Assembly: GCF_000466985.1 (NCBI RefSeq)
Contig: NZ_BATC01000015.1
Location: forward strand, 1-49,243
Direction: 5' to 3'
Origin: Brevundimonas abyssalis TAR-001
GTDB lineage: Bacteria > Pseudomonadota > Alphaproteobacteria > Caulobacterales > Caulobacteraceae
Length of the DNA: 49,243 bases
The translations under genes were made by a program, and so were the position numbers. The notes below the pieces were generated by a model that worked only from the letters and a program-made list of their open reading frames with translations, searched no databases and was not told the DNA's origin. Shown in pieces: positions 18,140 to 27,608 of this stretch (position 1 is its first letter; the number at the start of each line of letters is the position of its first letter).

Positions 18140-20413
18140 TCTGCCGCGTCAGGGCGCCGACCACGTTCACATAGTCGTCGGTCCAGGCCCGCACGTCGTT
18201 GGGCGCGATGGTCTTCCAGCGCGGATCGTCGGCGAACAGGGCCAGGCCCTCTTCGGTCGGTGACAGGATCAGGGCCTCGGTCGACGCCTCCGCCATGACC
18301 GGCAGGCCCTCGCGCTCCACATAGATCTGGTGCCGGTCGTGGGCGCCCGCCAGCCGCGCGGCGTTGACCGTCGGCATGGCCAGCTCCAGATGCCGGTTGG
18401 ACAGGTGCAGGACCACCACCCCGTCGTCCTTCACCACCCGCAGATAGTCGGCGATGGCCTCGCGGGTCAGCAGATGCGTCGGGATCGAGTCCGAAGAGAA
18501 GGCGTCGATCAGCAGCAGGTCGAACCGGTCGTCCGGCTGATAGGCCAGGGTCAGACGCGCGTCGCCCAGCACCGTCTCAACCGGCCCCTGGGCGCAGTCG
18601 CTGATATAGGTGAACCACGTCGGATCGCGGGCGATGCGGTCCACCATGGGATCGATCTCGAAGAAGGTCAGATCGTCCGCCGGGCGGCGATAGGCGGCCA
18701 TGGCCCCCGTCCCCAGACCCACCACCCCGATGGACACAGCCGGGCGGGCGATCTGCAGCGCGTCCGTCACCTGCCCGATCGGCGTGGACGGGGCGTAGTA
18801 GAGTGAAGGCAGACACGCCTCCACCGGATCGGTCGCCTGGGCCCCGTGCAGGGTGGTGCCGTGCATCAGCATGCGCACCGGCCCGCCCATGCCCGGATCA
18901 TTGAACTCGGCCACCCGCATGACGCCGAAGAAGCTGCGCTCCGAATGCTGCCAGTCGTAACGGCCCGCCACATGGTGCGCCGACAGGCTGATCATCACCA
19001 GGGCGGCGGCGAACAACGGCGCCCGGTCGCGGATCATGAACGCGCTGATGGCCGCCAGCAGGAAGGCGAACCGGGACACGGCCATGGCCGAATCCCATCC
19101 CACCGCCGCCAGCAGTTCCGGATTCAGCCTCAGCGCCAGATAGATGGCGGGCGGCGCGAGGGTCAGCGGAACCACCGCGGCCAGCCAGACCCACTCCGGA
19201 TGGTGATCCGTCCCCGCCCCCACGGCCGGAACAGGGCCGTCAGGATCAGCACCAGCGGATATTCCCGCACCACCTCGAACACCACCGGCGCGATCAGGGC
19301 GCTGAAGATCCCGCCCAGCACCCCGCCCAGCGACAGCAGCAGATAGAACTCGGTCAGCCGGTCCGGCGGCGGCCGCCGCGCCGCCAGCAGCTGGTGGCAC
19401 ATCAGGGCGGTGAAGAAGAACGCCGCGATGTGGACCAGGAACATGAAGGCCCACTCGCCGCTCTGGAACGGCAGCATGCCGATCAGCGAGGCCACCAGCG
19501 CCGCCTGCACCAGGAAGGTCACCGGCAGGGGAATCCATGGCCGCGCCTGGAAGGCGATGATGAAGGTCAGCAGGTACAGCGCCAGCGGGATGACCCACAG
19601 GAACGGCGCCGAGGCCACGTCTGTGGACAGGTGCGCGGTGACGCCCAGCATCAGGCTGGACGGCGCGGCCGCCAGCAGCACCCACAGCCCCTTGGTCCGC
19701 CACGGGATCGGCGCGGTCGGCGCCAGCGGCTCGGGCGGCGCGGCCTGGGTCCGGCGTCGCCAGACCACGAACGCCAGCCCCAGCACCAGCGCCGTGAACA
19801 GGCCATACCCCACGCTCCAGCTGATCCGCTGACCCGTCAGGGTCAGGATCGGCTCGATCACCACCGGATAGGACAACAGGGCCAGGAAGCTGCCCAGATT
19901 GCTGGCGGCGTACAACACATAGGGGTTCTTGCCGTCCGGCTCGTGGGCCCGCACCCGCGCGTACCAGGCCTGCATCAAGGGCGCGGTGGCCGACAGCACC
20001 GCGAACGGCGCGCCGATGGACACCGCCAGGGTCAGCAACAGCCAGGTGATGGGCGCCGACGGGTCCGGGTCCCCCAGCAGCCCGTTGATCCTCAGCGGCA
20101 GGAACAGCGCCGCGATGACCAGCAGCACCAGATGGGTGATCACCTGCCCCCGGATCGACCGGATGCGCTGCAGCACATGGGCGTAGGCGTAGCCCGCCAG
20201 CAGCGCCCCCTGGAAGAACACCATGGCCGTGTTCCACACCGCCGGCGAGCCGCCCAGCGAGGGCAGCACCAGCTTGGTCACCATGGGCTGGACCACGAAC
20301 ACCAGCGCCGCGCTGACGAACACCGCCAGGGCGAACAGGGCCGGAGTCAGCGGATCGTTCAGGTCGCGCAGGCGCGGACGAACGGGCTCGGCCTCGGTGG
20401 TGTTGTCGGTCAT
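18117..20413 (-). CDS. Fused membrane / spermidine synthase-like protein (one apparent frameshift)
   Basis: The N-terminal ~400 residues form a bundle of about ten membrane helices ([51 protein letters not shown]). The C-terminal half is a Rossmann methyltransferase-like domain of the polyamine synthase fold ([57 protein letters not shown]). The SpeE-like catalytic Asp position is held by the LLIDAFSSD segment. These fused proteins are widespread but their substrate is unproven. The frame breaks near 19215 at GGGGGCGGGG; one added G joins the halves and gives about 765 residues. Confidence 0.8.
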
Positions 20414-20493
20414 TACGCCCCCGGCTTGCGCGCCCGGATGAAACGGGGCGTTCTCTTCGACGTTACCGCGACTCGACAGCTGATGAGAACGCC

Positions 20494-20985
20494 ATGTTTC
20501 CCGCCGACATCGAACCCCTGGCCAAGACCATCACCGACCGCGCCTCCGACGCCGGGATCATGCTGGCCACGGCCGAAAGCTGCACCGCCGGTCTGCTGGT
20601 GGCGGCCCTGACCACCGTGTCCGGCTCGGCCAAGGCGGTGGACCGCGGCTTCGTCACCTATTCCAACGCCGCCAAGGCCCAGATGCTGGGGGTGGACCCC
20701 GAGCTGATCGATCTGCACGGCGCGGTGTCCCGCTCGGTGGCCGAAGCCATGGCGAAAGGGGCGCTGGAGACGTCGGGCGCCGGACTGGCGGCCTCGGTCA
20801 CCGGCATCGCCGGACCCACCGGCGGCACGGTGGAAAAGCCCGTGGGTCTGGTCCATTTCGCCGTGGCCCATCAGGACGGACGTCTGATCCACCGCGAGGA
20901 ACGCTTCGGCGACATCGGCCGCGACAGCGTGCGGCTGGAATCCGTCCGCACCGCGCTCAGGATGATGGCGGAGATGCTGGCGTAG
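20494..20985 (+). CDS. pncC: CinA C-terminal domain amidohydrolase (PncC type)
   Basis: A 163-residue stand-alone CinA C-terminal domain, the nicotinamide-nucleotide amidase family that recycles NMN. The motifs AESCTAGLLVAALTTVSGSAKAVDRGFVTYSNAAK, the catalytic region GAVSRSVAEAMA and ASVTGIAGPTGGTVEKPVGLV are all present. Length is typical of PncC. The frame is intact. Its 3' end overlaps the convergent secreted-protein gene by 29 bp. Confidence 0.92.
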   Translation: MFPADIEPLAKTITDRASDAGIMLATAESCTAGLLVAALTTVSGSAKAVDRGFVTYSNAAKAQMLGVDPELIDLHGAVSRSVAEAMAKGALETSGAGLAASVTGIAGPTGGTVEKPVGLVHFAVAHQDGRLIHREERFGDIGRDSVRLESVRTALRMMAEMLA

Positions 20986-21601
20986 CCGGCGCAGCCGGCG
21001 TCCCCACCGTGCCCCCGATCCCCGGCAGCACCGCCAGCTGATAGTCCGGCGTCGGCGCGAACCAGCTGGCCGCCTGACGCGCCGGGGTCAGGCTCAGCAC
21101 CTGGTACAGCGGCCGTCGGCGCCCGTCCGGGTGCAGTTCCAGCACGATGCCTTCCCGCGTGGCGCAAACCGACCCCGCCCGTCCCATATAGCCGGAATAG
21201 CGGAACCGCTGGCACGAGCGCCCGGCGATGTTCGACGCCCCGACGCGGGTCAGGCGCGCCGCGCCGCGCTCGATCACCAGCAGATCCAGCGGCAGGGGCG
21301 ACATCTGCTCCTCGCGCGGCAGGGGGAAGACAAAGGCCACCCGGCCCTGCCCGCCCGCCGTCATCACCGTCAGCGATCCCCGCACCCGGTCGGCGATATA
21401 GGTCTGGACGAGGCCGCCCTGGGCCACCTCGATGCGCCGACGCAGGCCCGACTGGCGAATCTCCACGGGGGTTTCGAACCCGGCCACCCAGACCCGGGCG
21501 TGATAGTCCGGCGAAACGCGCGGCGTCTGGGCCTGACCGGGCGCGGCCAGGGCGCAGAGGGCGATCAGAACCGCCGGCAAACTGGACGAAAGACGCACCA
21601 T
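20957..21601 (-). CDS. Secreted protein of unknown function
   Basis: A 214-residue periplasmic protein: signal peptide MVRLSSSLPAVLIALCALAAPGQAQ, then a beta-rich domain. It has an opening YHARVWVAGFETPVEIRQSG, a pair of cysteines (GRSCQRFRYSG and GSVCATREGIVLELHPDG) likely to form a disulfide, and a Pro/Ala-rich tail. The pattern resembles outer-envelope DUF4412-like proteins, but I cannot assign it firmly. It is transcribed divergently from tusA. Confidence 0.65.
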   Translation of the reverse strand: MVRLSSSLPAVLIALCALAAPGQAQTPRVSPDYHARVWVAGFETPVEIRQSGLRRRIEVAQGGLVQTYIADRVRGSLTVMTAGGQGRVAFVFPLPREEQMSPLPLDLLVIERGAARLTRVGASNIAGRSCQRFRYSGYMGRAGSVCATREGIVLELHPDGRRRPLYQVLSLTPARQAASWFAPTPDYQLAVLPGIGGTVGTPAAPATPASPPSS

Positions 21602-21641
21602 GCGTCACACCCTGACCGGATTCGTCCCCTGCGGAGAGCCC

Positions 21642-21890
21642 GTGGTCAGTCCTGTCCCCATCATCGTCGACGCGCGCGGCCATCGCTGTCCCGTGCCGAG
21701 CCTGCGGCTGCGCAAGGCGCTGGAGATCGCGGCGCCGGGCGCGCGGCTGGTCCTGCTGGCCACCGACCCCATGGCGCGGATCGACGTCCCGCACCTGATG
21801 CAGGAGCTGGGCGGGCGGATGATCGAGGTGCGCGAGGAAGCCGGCTGGCTGGCGATTACGGTTGAGCGCGCCGCCGACTCTGAAGGCTGA
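21642..21890 (+). CDS. tusA: TusA-family sulfurtransferase
   Basis: A small sulfur-carrier protein of the TusA family with the defining Cys-Pro motif in DARGHRCPVPSLRLRKAL, then ARLVLLATDPMARIDVPHLMQ and the C-terminal strand AITVERA. It may pass sulfur to tRNA thiolation or cofactor synthesis. The frame is open from an ATG at 21600, but that ATG overlaps the divergent start codon at 21601. The GTG at 21642 has GGAG just upstream and gives 82 residues, the family length, so it is preferred. Confidence 0.82.
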   Translation: MVSPVPIIVDARGHRCPVPSLRLRKALEIAAPGARLVLLATDPMARIDVPHLMQELGGRMIEVREEAGWLAITVERAADSEG

Positions 21891-22782
21891 CGATTCGGGA
21901 ATCGGTGTCCACCTCGGGCGCGTCCTCGGTCGGGGGCTCGTCCTGACGGCGCAGCACGATCTCCATCTCGGTGACGAAGCCGCCGCCGTAGAAGATGGCG
22001 TTGACGTTCCAGGACAGCCAGATCAGCAGCACCACCACCGCACCCACCGAGCCGTAGGTCGCGCCCAGCTCCACGATCTGCTCCACATAGACCACGCACA
22101 GCCAGGACACGGTGGCCGACAGAACCGTGGCCACCAGCCCGCCCGCGATGGCCGCGCGCCACGCGACCCGGCTCGAGTGCACCATGGCGTAGCGGTACAG
22201 ACAGGTCAGGCCGATGAACAACCCGGCCGTGGACCAGACCCCGTCCAGCCACAGCGAACTTCCCGTCTCCGACGCATGGCTCAGGATGCGCGAGGTCACC
22301 ACCGCGCCCGACACCACGGTGAACAGGGTGAAGGCGAGGATCGCCACCACCAGGGCCAGCAGGTTGAAGCGGAAGAAGCCGTGGGGGTCCGGCTCGTCGT
22401 GAATCAGGTTCAGCCCGGCCAGCAAGGCCTTGAACCCCCGGTGCGCGGCGTAGGCGCCGATGACCAGGGCGATGGCGCTCTGGGTCGAGATGGACCGGGC
22501 CGACAGCCCCGTCATGCGCTCCACCTCGCCGATGAAGATGCCCCGGGCCGCAGCCGGCAGCATCTCGGTCAGGGCGGCGGCCTGTTCGGTCGCCTGGCCG
22601 CTGGACAGAACGATCTTGTAGAAGCCGATCAGGATGGCGATGGCCGGAAACACGGCCAGAAGCGCGAAGAACGAGACGCCGCCCGTGTAGAGCATGACGT
22701 CGCGGCCCCAGCTGCGCTTGAAGGCGCGCCCCGCCAGCCGACCCCAGAAGGCCAGCGAGGTGAAGTCCGTCGATTGGGTCAA
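21856..22782 (-). CDS. yihY: YihY/BrkB-family inner membrane protein
   Basis: A 308-residue membrane protein of the YihY/UPF0761 family (once misnamed ribonuclease BN). The conserved opening MLYTGGVSFFALLAVFPAIAILIGFYK is followed by GAYAAHRGFKALLAGLNLIHDE, then helices LLALVVAILAFTLFTVVSGAVV, LFIGLTCLYRYAMVHSSRVAWRAAIAGG, and VGAVVVLLIWLSWNVNAIFYGGGFVTEMEIV. A short charged cytoplasmic tail ends the protein. Function is unknown. Its 3' end overlaps tusA by 35 bp on the other strand. Confidence 0.9.
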   Translation of the reverse strand: MTQSTDFTSLAFWGRLAGRAFKRSWGRDVMLYTGGVSFFALLAVFPAIAILIGFYKIVLSSGQATEQAAALTEMLPAAARGIFIGEVERMTGLSARSISTQSAIALVIGAYAAHRGFKALLAGLNLIHDEPDPHGFFRFNLLALVVAILAFTLFTVVSGAVVTSRILSHASETGSSLWLDGVWSTAGLFIGLTCLYRYAMVHSSRVAWRAAIAGGLVATVLSATVSWLCVVYVEQIVELGATYGSVGAVVVLLIWLSWNVNAIFYGGGFVTEMEIVLRRQDEPPTEDAPEVDTDSRIVSLQSRRRAQP

Positions 22783-22873
22783 ACGTGCTCCCCCGCGTCA
22801 CGGTTAACTGGGTTTAGCCCAGATCGCGGCGGTGGATAAGTCCCTTGCGCTCCGATGTCCAATCCCGGGGCCG

Positions 22874-22903
22874 TTGCATGGCAGGGGACCGGCTCGCTAT
22901 GGT
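22874..22903 (+). promoter_or_regulatory. Candidate housekeeping promoter of popA
   Basis: TTGCAT (22874-22879) and GCTATGGT (22896-22903) resemble the Caulobacter housekeeping promoter, with 16 bp between them. A start near 22910 would exclude the first ATG of the open frame (22855) and favour the downstream GTG at 22936. Confidence 0.35.
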
Positions 22904-22935
22904 CCCGGCAATTCAGGGGGGACGCGGCCGATCCG

Positions 22936-24254
22936 GTGCGCGAGACGGAGATTCTGAGTTTGGGACCCGATCCGCGCGTACTGGTCGTGGCGGCCGACGA
23001 CGATCTGGCCGGGCCGCTGTGCGCCGGGCTGGACGCCCTCGGCTGGCGCACCCTGACGGCCCGCACGCTGGACGGCGGCGCGGCCGCCATGGAGGATCTG
23101 GCCTTCGAAGCGGCCCTGATCGCGGATGCGGCGCCGGAAGCCGCCGCCGTCCTCAAGGCGCGCGCCCTGCCCCGCATCCTGCCGGTTCTGGCCCTGTCGA
23201 AACCGGGCCGGGACGCGCCCGGCGCCGATCTGGTGATGACCGGCCCCCCTCACCCGGCCCAGCTGGCCCTGCGGCTCGAGCAGCTGGTGCGCGGCGCCGT
23301 GGCCGAGGAGGAGTTCGCCCTGCGGCAGGCCACCTTCGCGGCCGGGGGCGCGACGCTGGAGGCCCCGGATCCGTCCGAAAAACCCCTGCGCGTCCTGGCG
23401 GCGGGGGTGGCGGATCGCCGCTTTCTGGCCCTGTCCAACGCCCTGTCGGCCGGCGGCGCCGAGGCTGTAGCGGCGCCTACGCCCTACACCGCCTTCGACT
23501 ACCTGCACGAAAGCGCCTTTGACGCGGCGGTCCTGTGGGGGGGCGAGGACCATGCGCCCGCCCTGTCCATCGCTGCGGGCATGAAGCGCAACACGCGCCT
23601 GTTCCACATTCCGCTGGTGCTCTATCTGCGCCACGTCGCCGACCTCAACCTGTCGGAGCTCTACAATCGCGGCTTCGCCGACGTGGCGTCCCCCGACACC
23701 CCCGAGGACGAGACCGCCGCACGCATCCTGGCCCTGGCGCGGGACTATCGCCGCCAGAAGTCCATCCGCAAGGCGCTGGAGGCCGCGCGCGGCTCGGGTC
23801 TGATGGACGCCGACACCGGCCTGTTCACCCGCGAATTGTTCGCCGCCCACCTGGCGCGCGTCGCCGAGGCGCCCGCGAGCGGGGCCGTCCCCTGTCGGTT
23901 TGCGTGCTGCGCGTGGTCTATGGCCGCGAGGTCGCCCTGGCCCGCGAAGGCGGCTGGCTGGACCGCGCCATGCCCCAGATCGGAGCCATGGTCTCGCGTC
24001 TCGTCCGGGCCGAGGACACCGCCGCGCGCCTGGCCCCCGAGGTCTTCGCCCTGGCCCTGCCCGCCACCCGCGGCGCGGCGGCCCGCCTGACCGCCGAACG
24101 CATCGCCGCCGTCATCGGCTGCACCGCCTTCGACGCCGGGCCGGAACGCCCGCCCTTCGTGGTGGAGTTCGAGGTGGGGTCCGCCGAACTTCAGCCCGGC
24201 GAAAGCCCGGCGTCCCTGCTGGAACGCGCCTCAGCCGCGGTCGGCGCGGCCTAG
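22936..24254 (+). CDS. popA: PopA-like response regulator with degenerate GGDEF domain (one apparent frameshift)
   Basis: Three domains: a receiver-like domain (RVLVVAADDDLAGPLCAGL), a second receiver-like domain (LRVLAAGVADRRFLALSNAL to about residue 260), and a GGDEF domain beginning MDADTGLFTRELFAAHL. Where an active cyclase has GGDEF this protein has APEVF, so it should not make c-di-GMP. The inhibitory-site motif RAED is kept five residues upstream. This REC-REC-GGDEF layout with a lost active site and kept I-site is that of Caulobacter PopA, a c-di-GMP receptor that brings CtrA to ClpXP. The frame breaks near 23865-23878; one base joins VAEAP to ERGRPLSVCVLRV. The GTG start is tentative; the frame is open from ATG 22855. 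Confidence 0.75.
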
Positions 24255-25132
24255 CCCGCCTTGGCGAACCGTCCGCCCCTGGCGGCATAAGCCTGCGTGC
24301 CCCGCGTGAACACCTTGTCCGACGGCAGGATCGCGTCGATGGGCAGGTCCTCGGCCCCCTTCAGGTTCTCGTACACCGGACCGAAGTCCTGCAGCGTCAC
24401 CTCGCGCAGCTGCTCGATGGACGGAATGACGAAATAGACCTGCTGGAAGTCGTCGATGCGGTACAGGGTCCGCATCACCCGCTCCAGATCAAAGCCCAGC
24501 CGGTTCGGCGACGGATCCTCGAGGCTGAATTTGCTCTCGGTGGACGAGGACACGATGCCGGCGCCGTAGATGCGCAGCCCCTCGGGCGTCTCCATCAGGC
24601 CGAATTCCACCGTGTACCAGTACAGCCGCGCCAGATTGGGCAGCATGCCCAGGCTGGCCGCGCGCTGGCCGCCCTTGCCGTAGGCTTCCATGTAATCGGC
24701 GAAGGTCGGGTCCGTCAGCATCGGCACATGGCCGAACACATCGTGGAAGATGTCCGGCTCCTGCAGATAATCCAGTTGATCCGGCTTGCGGATGAACTGG
24801 CCCGACGGAAAGCGGCGGTTGGCCAGGTGGTCAAAGAACACCTCGTCCGGCACCAGTCCCGGCACGCACACCACCGTCCAGCCGGTCAGGGCCTCAAGCT
24901 TCTGGTTCATCTCGCGGAAATCGGGAATGCCCGAGCCGTGCAGGTCCAGAGCCTCCAGCCCCTTCAGGAACACGTCCGCCGCCCGTCCGGGCAGGATCTT
25001 CATCTGCCGCTCGTACAGCGTCACCCAGGTCTGATGCTCGACGTCGGTGTAGGACTCCCATGCCTGGGGAATGGTCCAGTCCTCGGCCGCGCCTTCGGGC
25101 GGGGTTTCATGGACGTGGGTGAAATCAGACAT
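24251..25132 (-). CDS. phhA: Phenylalanine 4-monooxygenase
   Basis: A 293-residue pterin-dependent aromatic amino acid hydroxylase that converts phenylalanine to tyrosine. The iron ligands are visible as His130 and His135 in FHDVFGHVPML and Glu176 in YWYTVEFGL. Other family blocks are TWVTLYERQMKILPGRA, PDEVFFDHLANRRFPSGQFIR and GAGIVSSSTESKF. Bacterial enzymes lack the regulatory ACT domain, as here. The frame is intact. The stop overlaps the convergent popA stop by four bases. An imperfect palindrome lies just upstream. Confidence 0.96.
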   Translation of the reverse strand: MSDFTHVHETPPEGAAEDWTIPQAWESYTDVEHQTWVTLYERQMKILPGRAADVFLKGLEALDLHGSGIPDFREMNQKLEALTGWTVVCVPGLVPDEVFFDHLANRRFPSGQFIRKPDQLDYLQEPDIFHDVFGHVPMLTDPTFADYMEAYGKGGQRAASLGMLPNLARLYWYTVEFGLMETPEGLRIYGAGIVSSSTESKFSLEDPSPNRLGFDLERVMRTLYRIDDFQQVYFVIPSIEQLREVTLQDFGPVYENLKGAEDLPIDAILPSDKVFTRGTQAYAARGGRFAKAG

Positions 25133-25142
25133 GCGGCCTCCT

Positions 25143-25178
25143 CATGATCAGGACGAATCTAGTCCGTCCTTGGTCATG
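25143..25178. promoter_or_regulatory. Imperfect palindrome between hspQ and phhA
   Basis: CATGATCAGGACG (25143-25155) pairs with CGTCCTTGGTCATG (25165-25178) with one mismatch and one bulged base. It fills most of the 60 bp between hspQ and phhA. It could end the hspQ transcript or be an operator for phhA, which in other bacteria is often under an Lrp-type regulator. There is no T-tract. Confidence 0.4.
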
Positions 25179-25192
25179 AAGGAATACGTGCG

Positions 25193-25498
25193 TCAGTGGA
25201 TCGGTTGCGAACGCGGCGCGTGTCGGCCGTGGCGATCCGTGGTGAACCACTGGGCCTGTTCGGCGGCGCTCAGCGGCTTCAGCTCCCGATTCGCCATCAG
25301 GGCGTCCTCGGGCACATAGGCGATGAAACCGCCGTCATCGCCATAGGCGAAGACCTGATAGAACGGCTGATCCGCACGGATGTCGTCAAAGGGCACGGCG
25401 CAGACCGCGTCCACGTCCACGATCACGCCCTCGAGGGGCTGTTCGCGGTGGCGAACGATCTGGCCGAGGCCGAAACGGGCTGTGCGTTCAATGGACAT
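25193..25498 (-). CDS. hspQ: Heat shock protein HspQ (YccV-like)
   Basis: A 101-residue protein of the HspQ/YccV hemimethylated-DNA-binding fold. The conserved segments are ARFGLGQIVRHREQPLEGVIVDVDAV, DQPFYQVFAYGDDGGFIAYVPEDAL and NRELKPLSA. In enterobacteria HspQ modulates Lon protease and stability of DnaA variants. The frame is intact; there is no clear heat-shock promoter. Confidence 0.88.
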   Translation of the reverse strand: MSIERTARFGLGQIVRHREQPLEGVIVDVDAVCAVPFDDIRADQPFYQVFAYGDDGGFIAYVPEDALMANRELKPLSAAEQAQWFTTDRHGRHAPRSQPIH

Positions 25499-25641
25499 GC
25501 CTCAGAGAATACGCCCCCGCACCTGAGCGGGATGCCAGCCGCCTTGTTCATCTTTGTGACAGGAAGCGCTTGGCGAGCCCGCCCGGATGCGCCTAACCTT
25601 GCGTTGAACGGGCGCCGTCACGCGCCCACGAAAGGTTGGCC

Positions 25642-26702
25642 ATGCCAGAGGCGGACGGCGCGCGCGGCAAGCGCGGCGCCCGGTCCCCTTCAGGTCGCGA
25701 GGCGCCGCTGTACGCTGCGCTCGATCTGGGGACCAACAATTGCCGACTGCTGATCGCGCGTCCCTCGCGTGACGGCTTCCGCGTGGTGGATTCCTTCTCC
25801 CGCATCGTCCGTCTGGGCGAAGGTCTGACCCGCACCGGCCGGCTCGACCCGGGCGCCATGGATCGGGCCTATGACGCCCTCAACATCTGCGCCGAACGCA
25901 TCGCCCGCCGTGAAATCAAGGCGACCGGGTCCGCGCCGTGGCCACCCAGGCCTGTCGCTCGGCCGACAACGGGGCCGAGTTCCTGGACCGCGTCGGCAAG
26001 GGCACCGGTCTGACCCTGCGCATCATCCCGCCCGAAGAAGAGGCGAACCTGTCGGTCCAGGGCTGCCTCAACCTGTTCGACTCCGCGGCGCGCGCCATTG
26101 TGGTGGTGGACGTGGGCGGCGGCTCGACCGAGGTGTCCTGGCTTCGTCGCGTCGGCGACAACGGCCAGGCCCGCTTCGAGACCGTCAGCTGGATGTCCGC
26201 CCCGCTGGGCGTCGTCACCCTGGCCGAGCGCCATCCCGAGCCCGATCCGCCGACGCCCGAGTGGTATGAAGCCATGGTCGACGACATGAAGGCGCGTCTT
26301 GACGCCCATGACGGCGCCCGGTCGCTCCGGCCCGTCTTCGACGACGGCCACGCCCATCTGGTGGGCACCTCTGGCGCCATCACCAGCCTGGCGGGCGTGC
26401 ACCTGAACCTGACCCGCTATGACCGAAACCGGGTCGACGGCCTGTGGATGACCCGCGACGACTGCACCCGCGCCGCGGACCGCTTGAGAAGCCTGACGCC
26501 GGCAGGGCGCGCGACCGAGGCCTGCATCGGCGCAGAGCGCGCGGATCTGGTGCTGGCGGGGGCCGCAATCCTTGAGGCCGTCCAGCGGGCCTGGCCCTGC
26601 GCCCGCGTCCGCGTCGCCGACCGGGGCCTGCGCGAGGGCCTGCTGCTCACCGCCATGCGCGAAGGCCGCCGCACCGGCGGCCGCCGTCGTCGCCGACGCT
26701 AG
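25642..26702 (+). CDS. ppx: Ppx/GppA family phosphatase (one apparent frameshift)
   Basis: An exopolyphosphatase/pppGpp phosphatase-type member of the ASKHA ATPase fold. The motifs are ALDLGTNNCRLLIARP (phosphate 1), FSRIVRLGEGL, VATQACRSADNG, VVVDVGGGSTEVSW (phosphate 2) and GTSGAITSLAGV, with a C-terminal IGAERADLVLAGAAILEAV and a poly-Arg end. The start ATG 25642 has AAAGG six bases upstream. The sequence AAGGCGACC at 25918-25926 should read AAGGGCGACC; restoring one G gives IKGDRVRAVATQ and about 353 residues. The short form lacks the large C-terminal domain of E. coli Ppx, as is usual in Caulobacterales. Confidence 0.88.
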
Positions 26703-26714
26703 AGACGGATCGGT

Positions 26715-27591
26715 CTAGGCCGCGGGCTCGATCACATCCACCGGCGGCTCCAGGTCGCAGATGGAGAAGTCCGCCCCACGCGCCGCCCGCGTCCGTTCGA
26801 TCATGTCCCCGAGGCCGGGGACGCCGTGTTCAGCACCCGCGCCACCGGCCGCTGGGCGGCGGGGATGTCGGCGGCCACGCGCACCGAAGTCATGACGTCC
26901 TGGGGCGTCGCCACCGTCCCGGACGGCTCCTCGCCCGTCTTGATCGCCCGCACCACGTCCAGCCCCGAGATCACCCGGCCCCAGGCGGTGTAGCGCTTGT
27001 CCAGCGACGGATAGGCCTGCCGCATCAGGAAGAACTGGCTGTTGGCGCTGTCCTGCGCCTCGCCCCGCGCCATGCCCGCCACCCCGGGGCAATAGACCCC
27101 CCAGGCGTGCACCATGCCGTCGGCGGTGCGGGCCATCAGCTCTTGAGGCTGGGTCTGGATCGGCAGCGAGCCCACGAAGCCCACCGGCGCACCCATGGGG
27201 TCGGCCACCGGCGTGAACGGCATGTCCGCGCCCCGGCGGAAGGTCAGCTCGGCGGTCAGGTCCGGATAAGCGCTCTGCCCCTCCCCGGTGCCCAGCGGGT
27301 CGCCGGTCTGGGCCATGAACCAGTCGATCACCCGGTGCCAGACCAGACCGTCATAGAAGCCGTTGCGGGCCAGCAGACGCATGCGCTCCACATGCCCCGG
27401 CGCGGCCAGGGGCGACATCTCCACCAGGATGCGGCCCCGATTGGTGTCGATGACCAGCAGGTTCTCCGGCGCACCGTACGCCAGTCGGACTCCGGCGGCG
27501 AAGCGGCGGCGGCCGGGGCGGGCGTCGCGTCCTGGGCCATGACGGGCGTGGCCGCGAACAGGACGGCGGCGGCGATGATCGACAGGCGCAT
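26715..27591 (-). CDS. Secreted cyclophilin-type peptidyl-prolyl isomerase, second copy (two apparent frameshifts)
   Basis: A periplasmic cyclophilin: signal peptide MRLSIIAAAVLFAATPVMAQ, then ENLLVIDTNRGRILVEM, the active-site segment WHRVIDWFMAQTGDPLGTG (catalytic Arg, Phe, Met and Gln kept) and DSANSQFFLM. The frame is broken at about 27475 (GTGCGCC, where GTGGCGCC would give TVAPENLL like its neighbour) and at about 26816 in a run of four G; one base at each joins everything through to VDVIEPAA. It is 17 bp downstream of its paralogue, which it matches along its length, so the pair arose by tandem duplication. Confidence 0.85.
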
Positions 27592-27608
27592 GGGGCCTCT
27601 CCTCTGGA

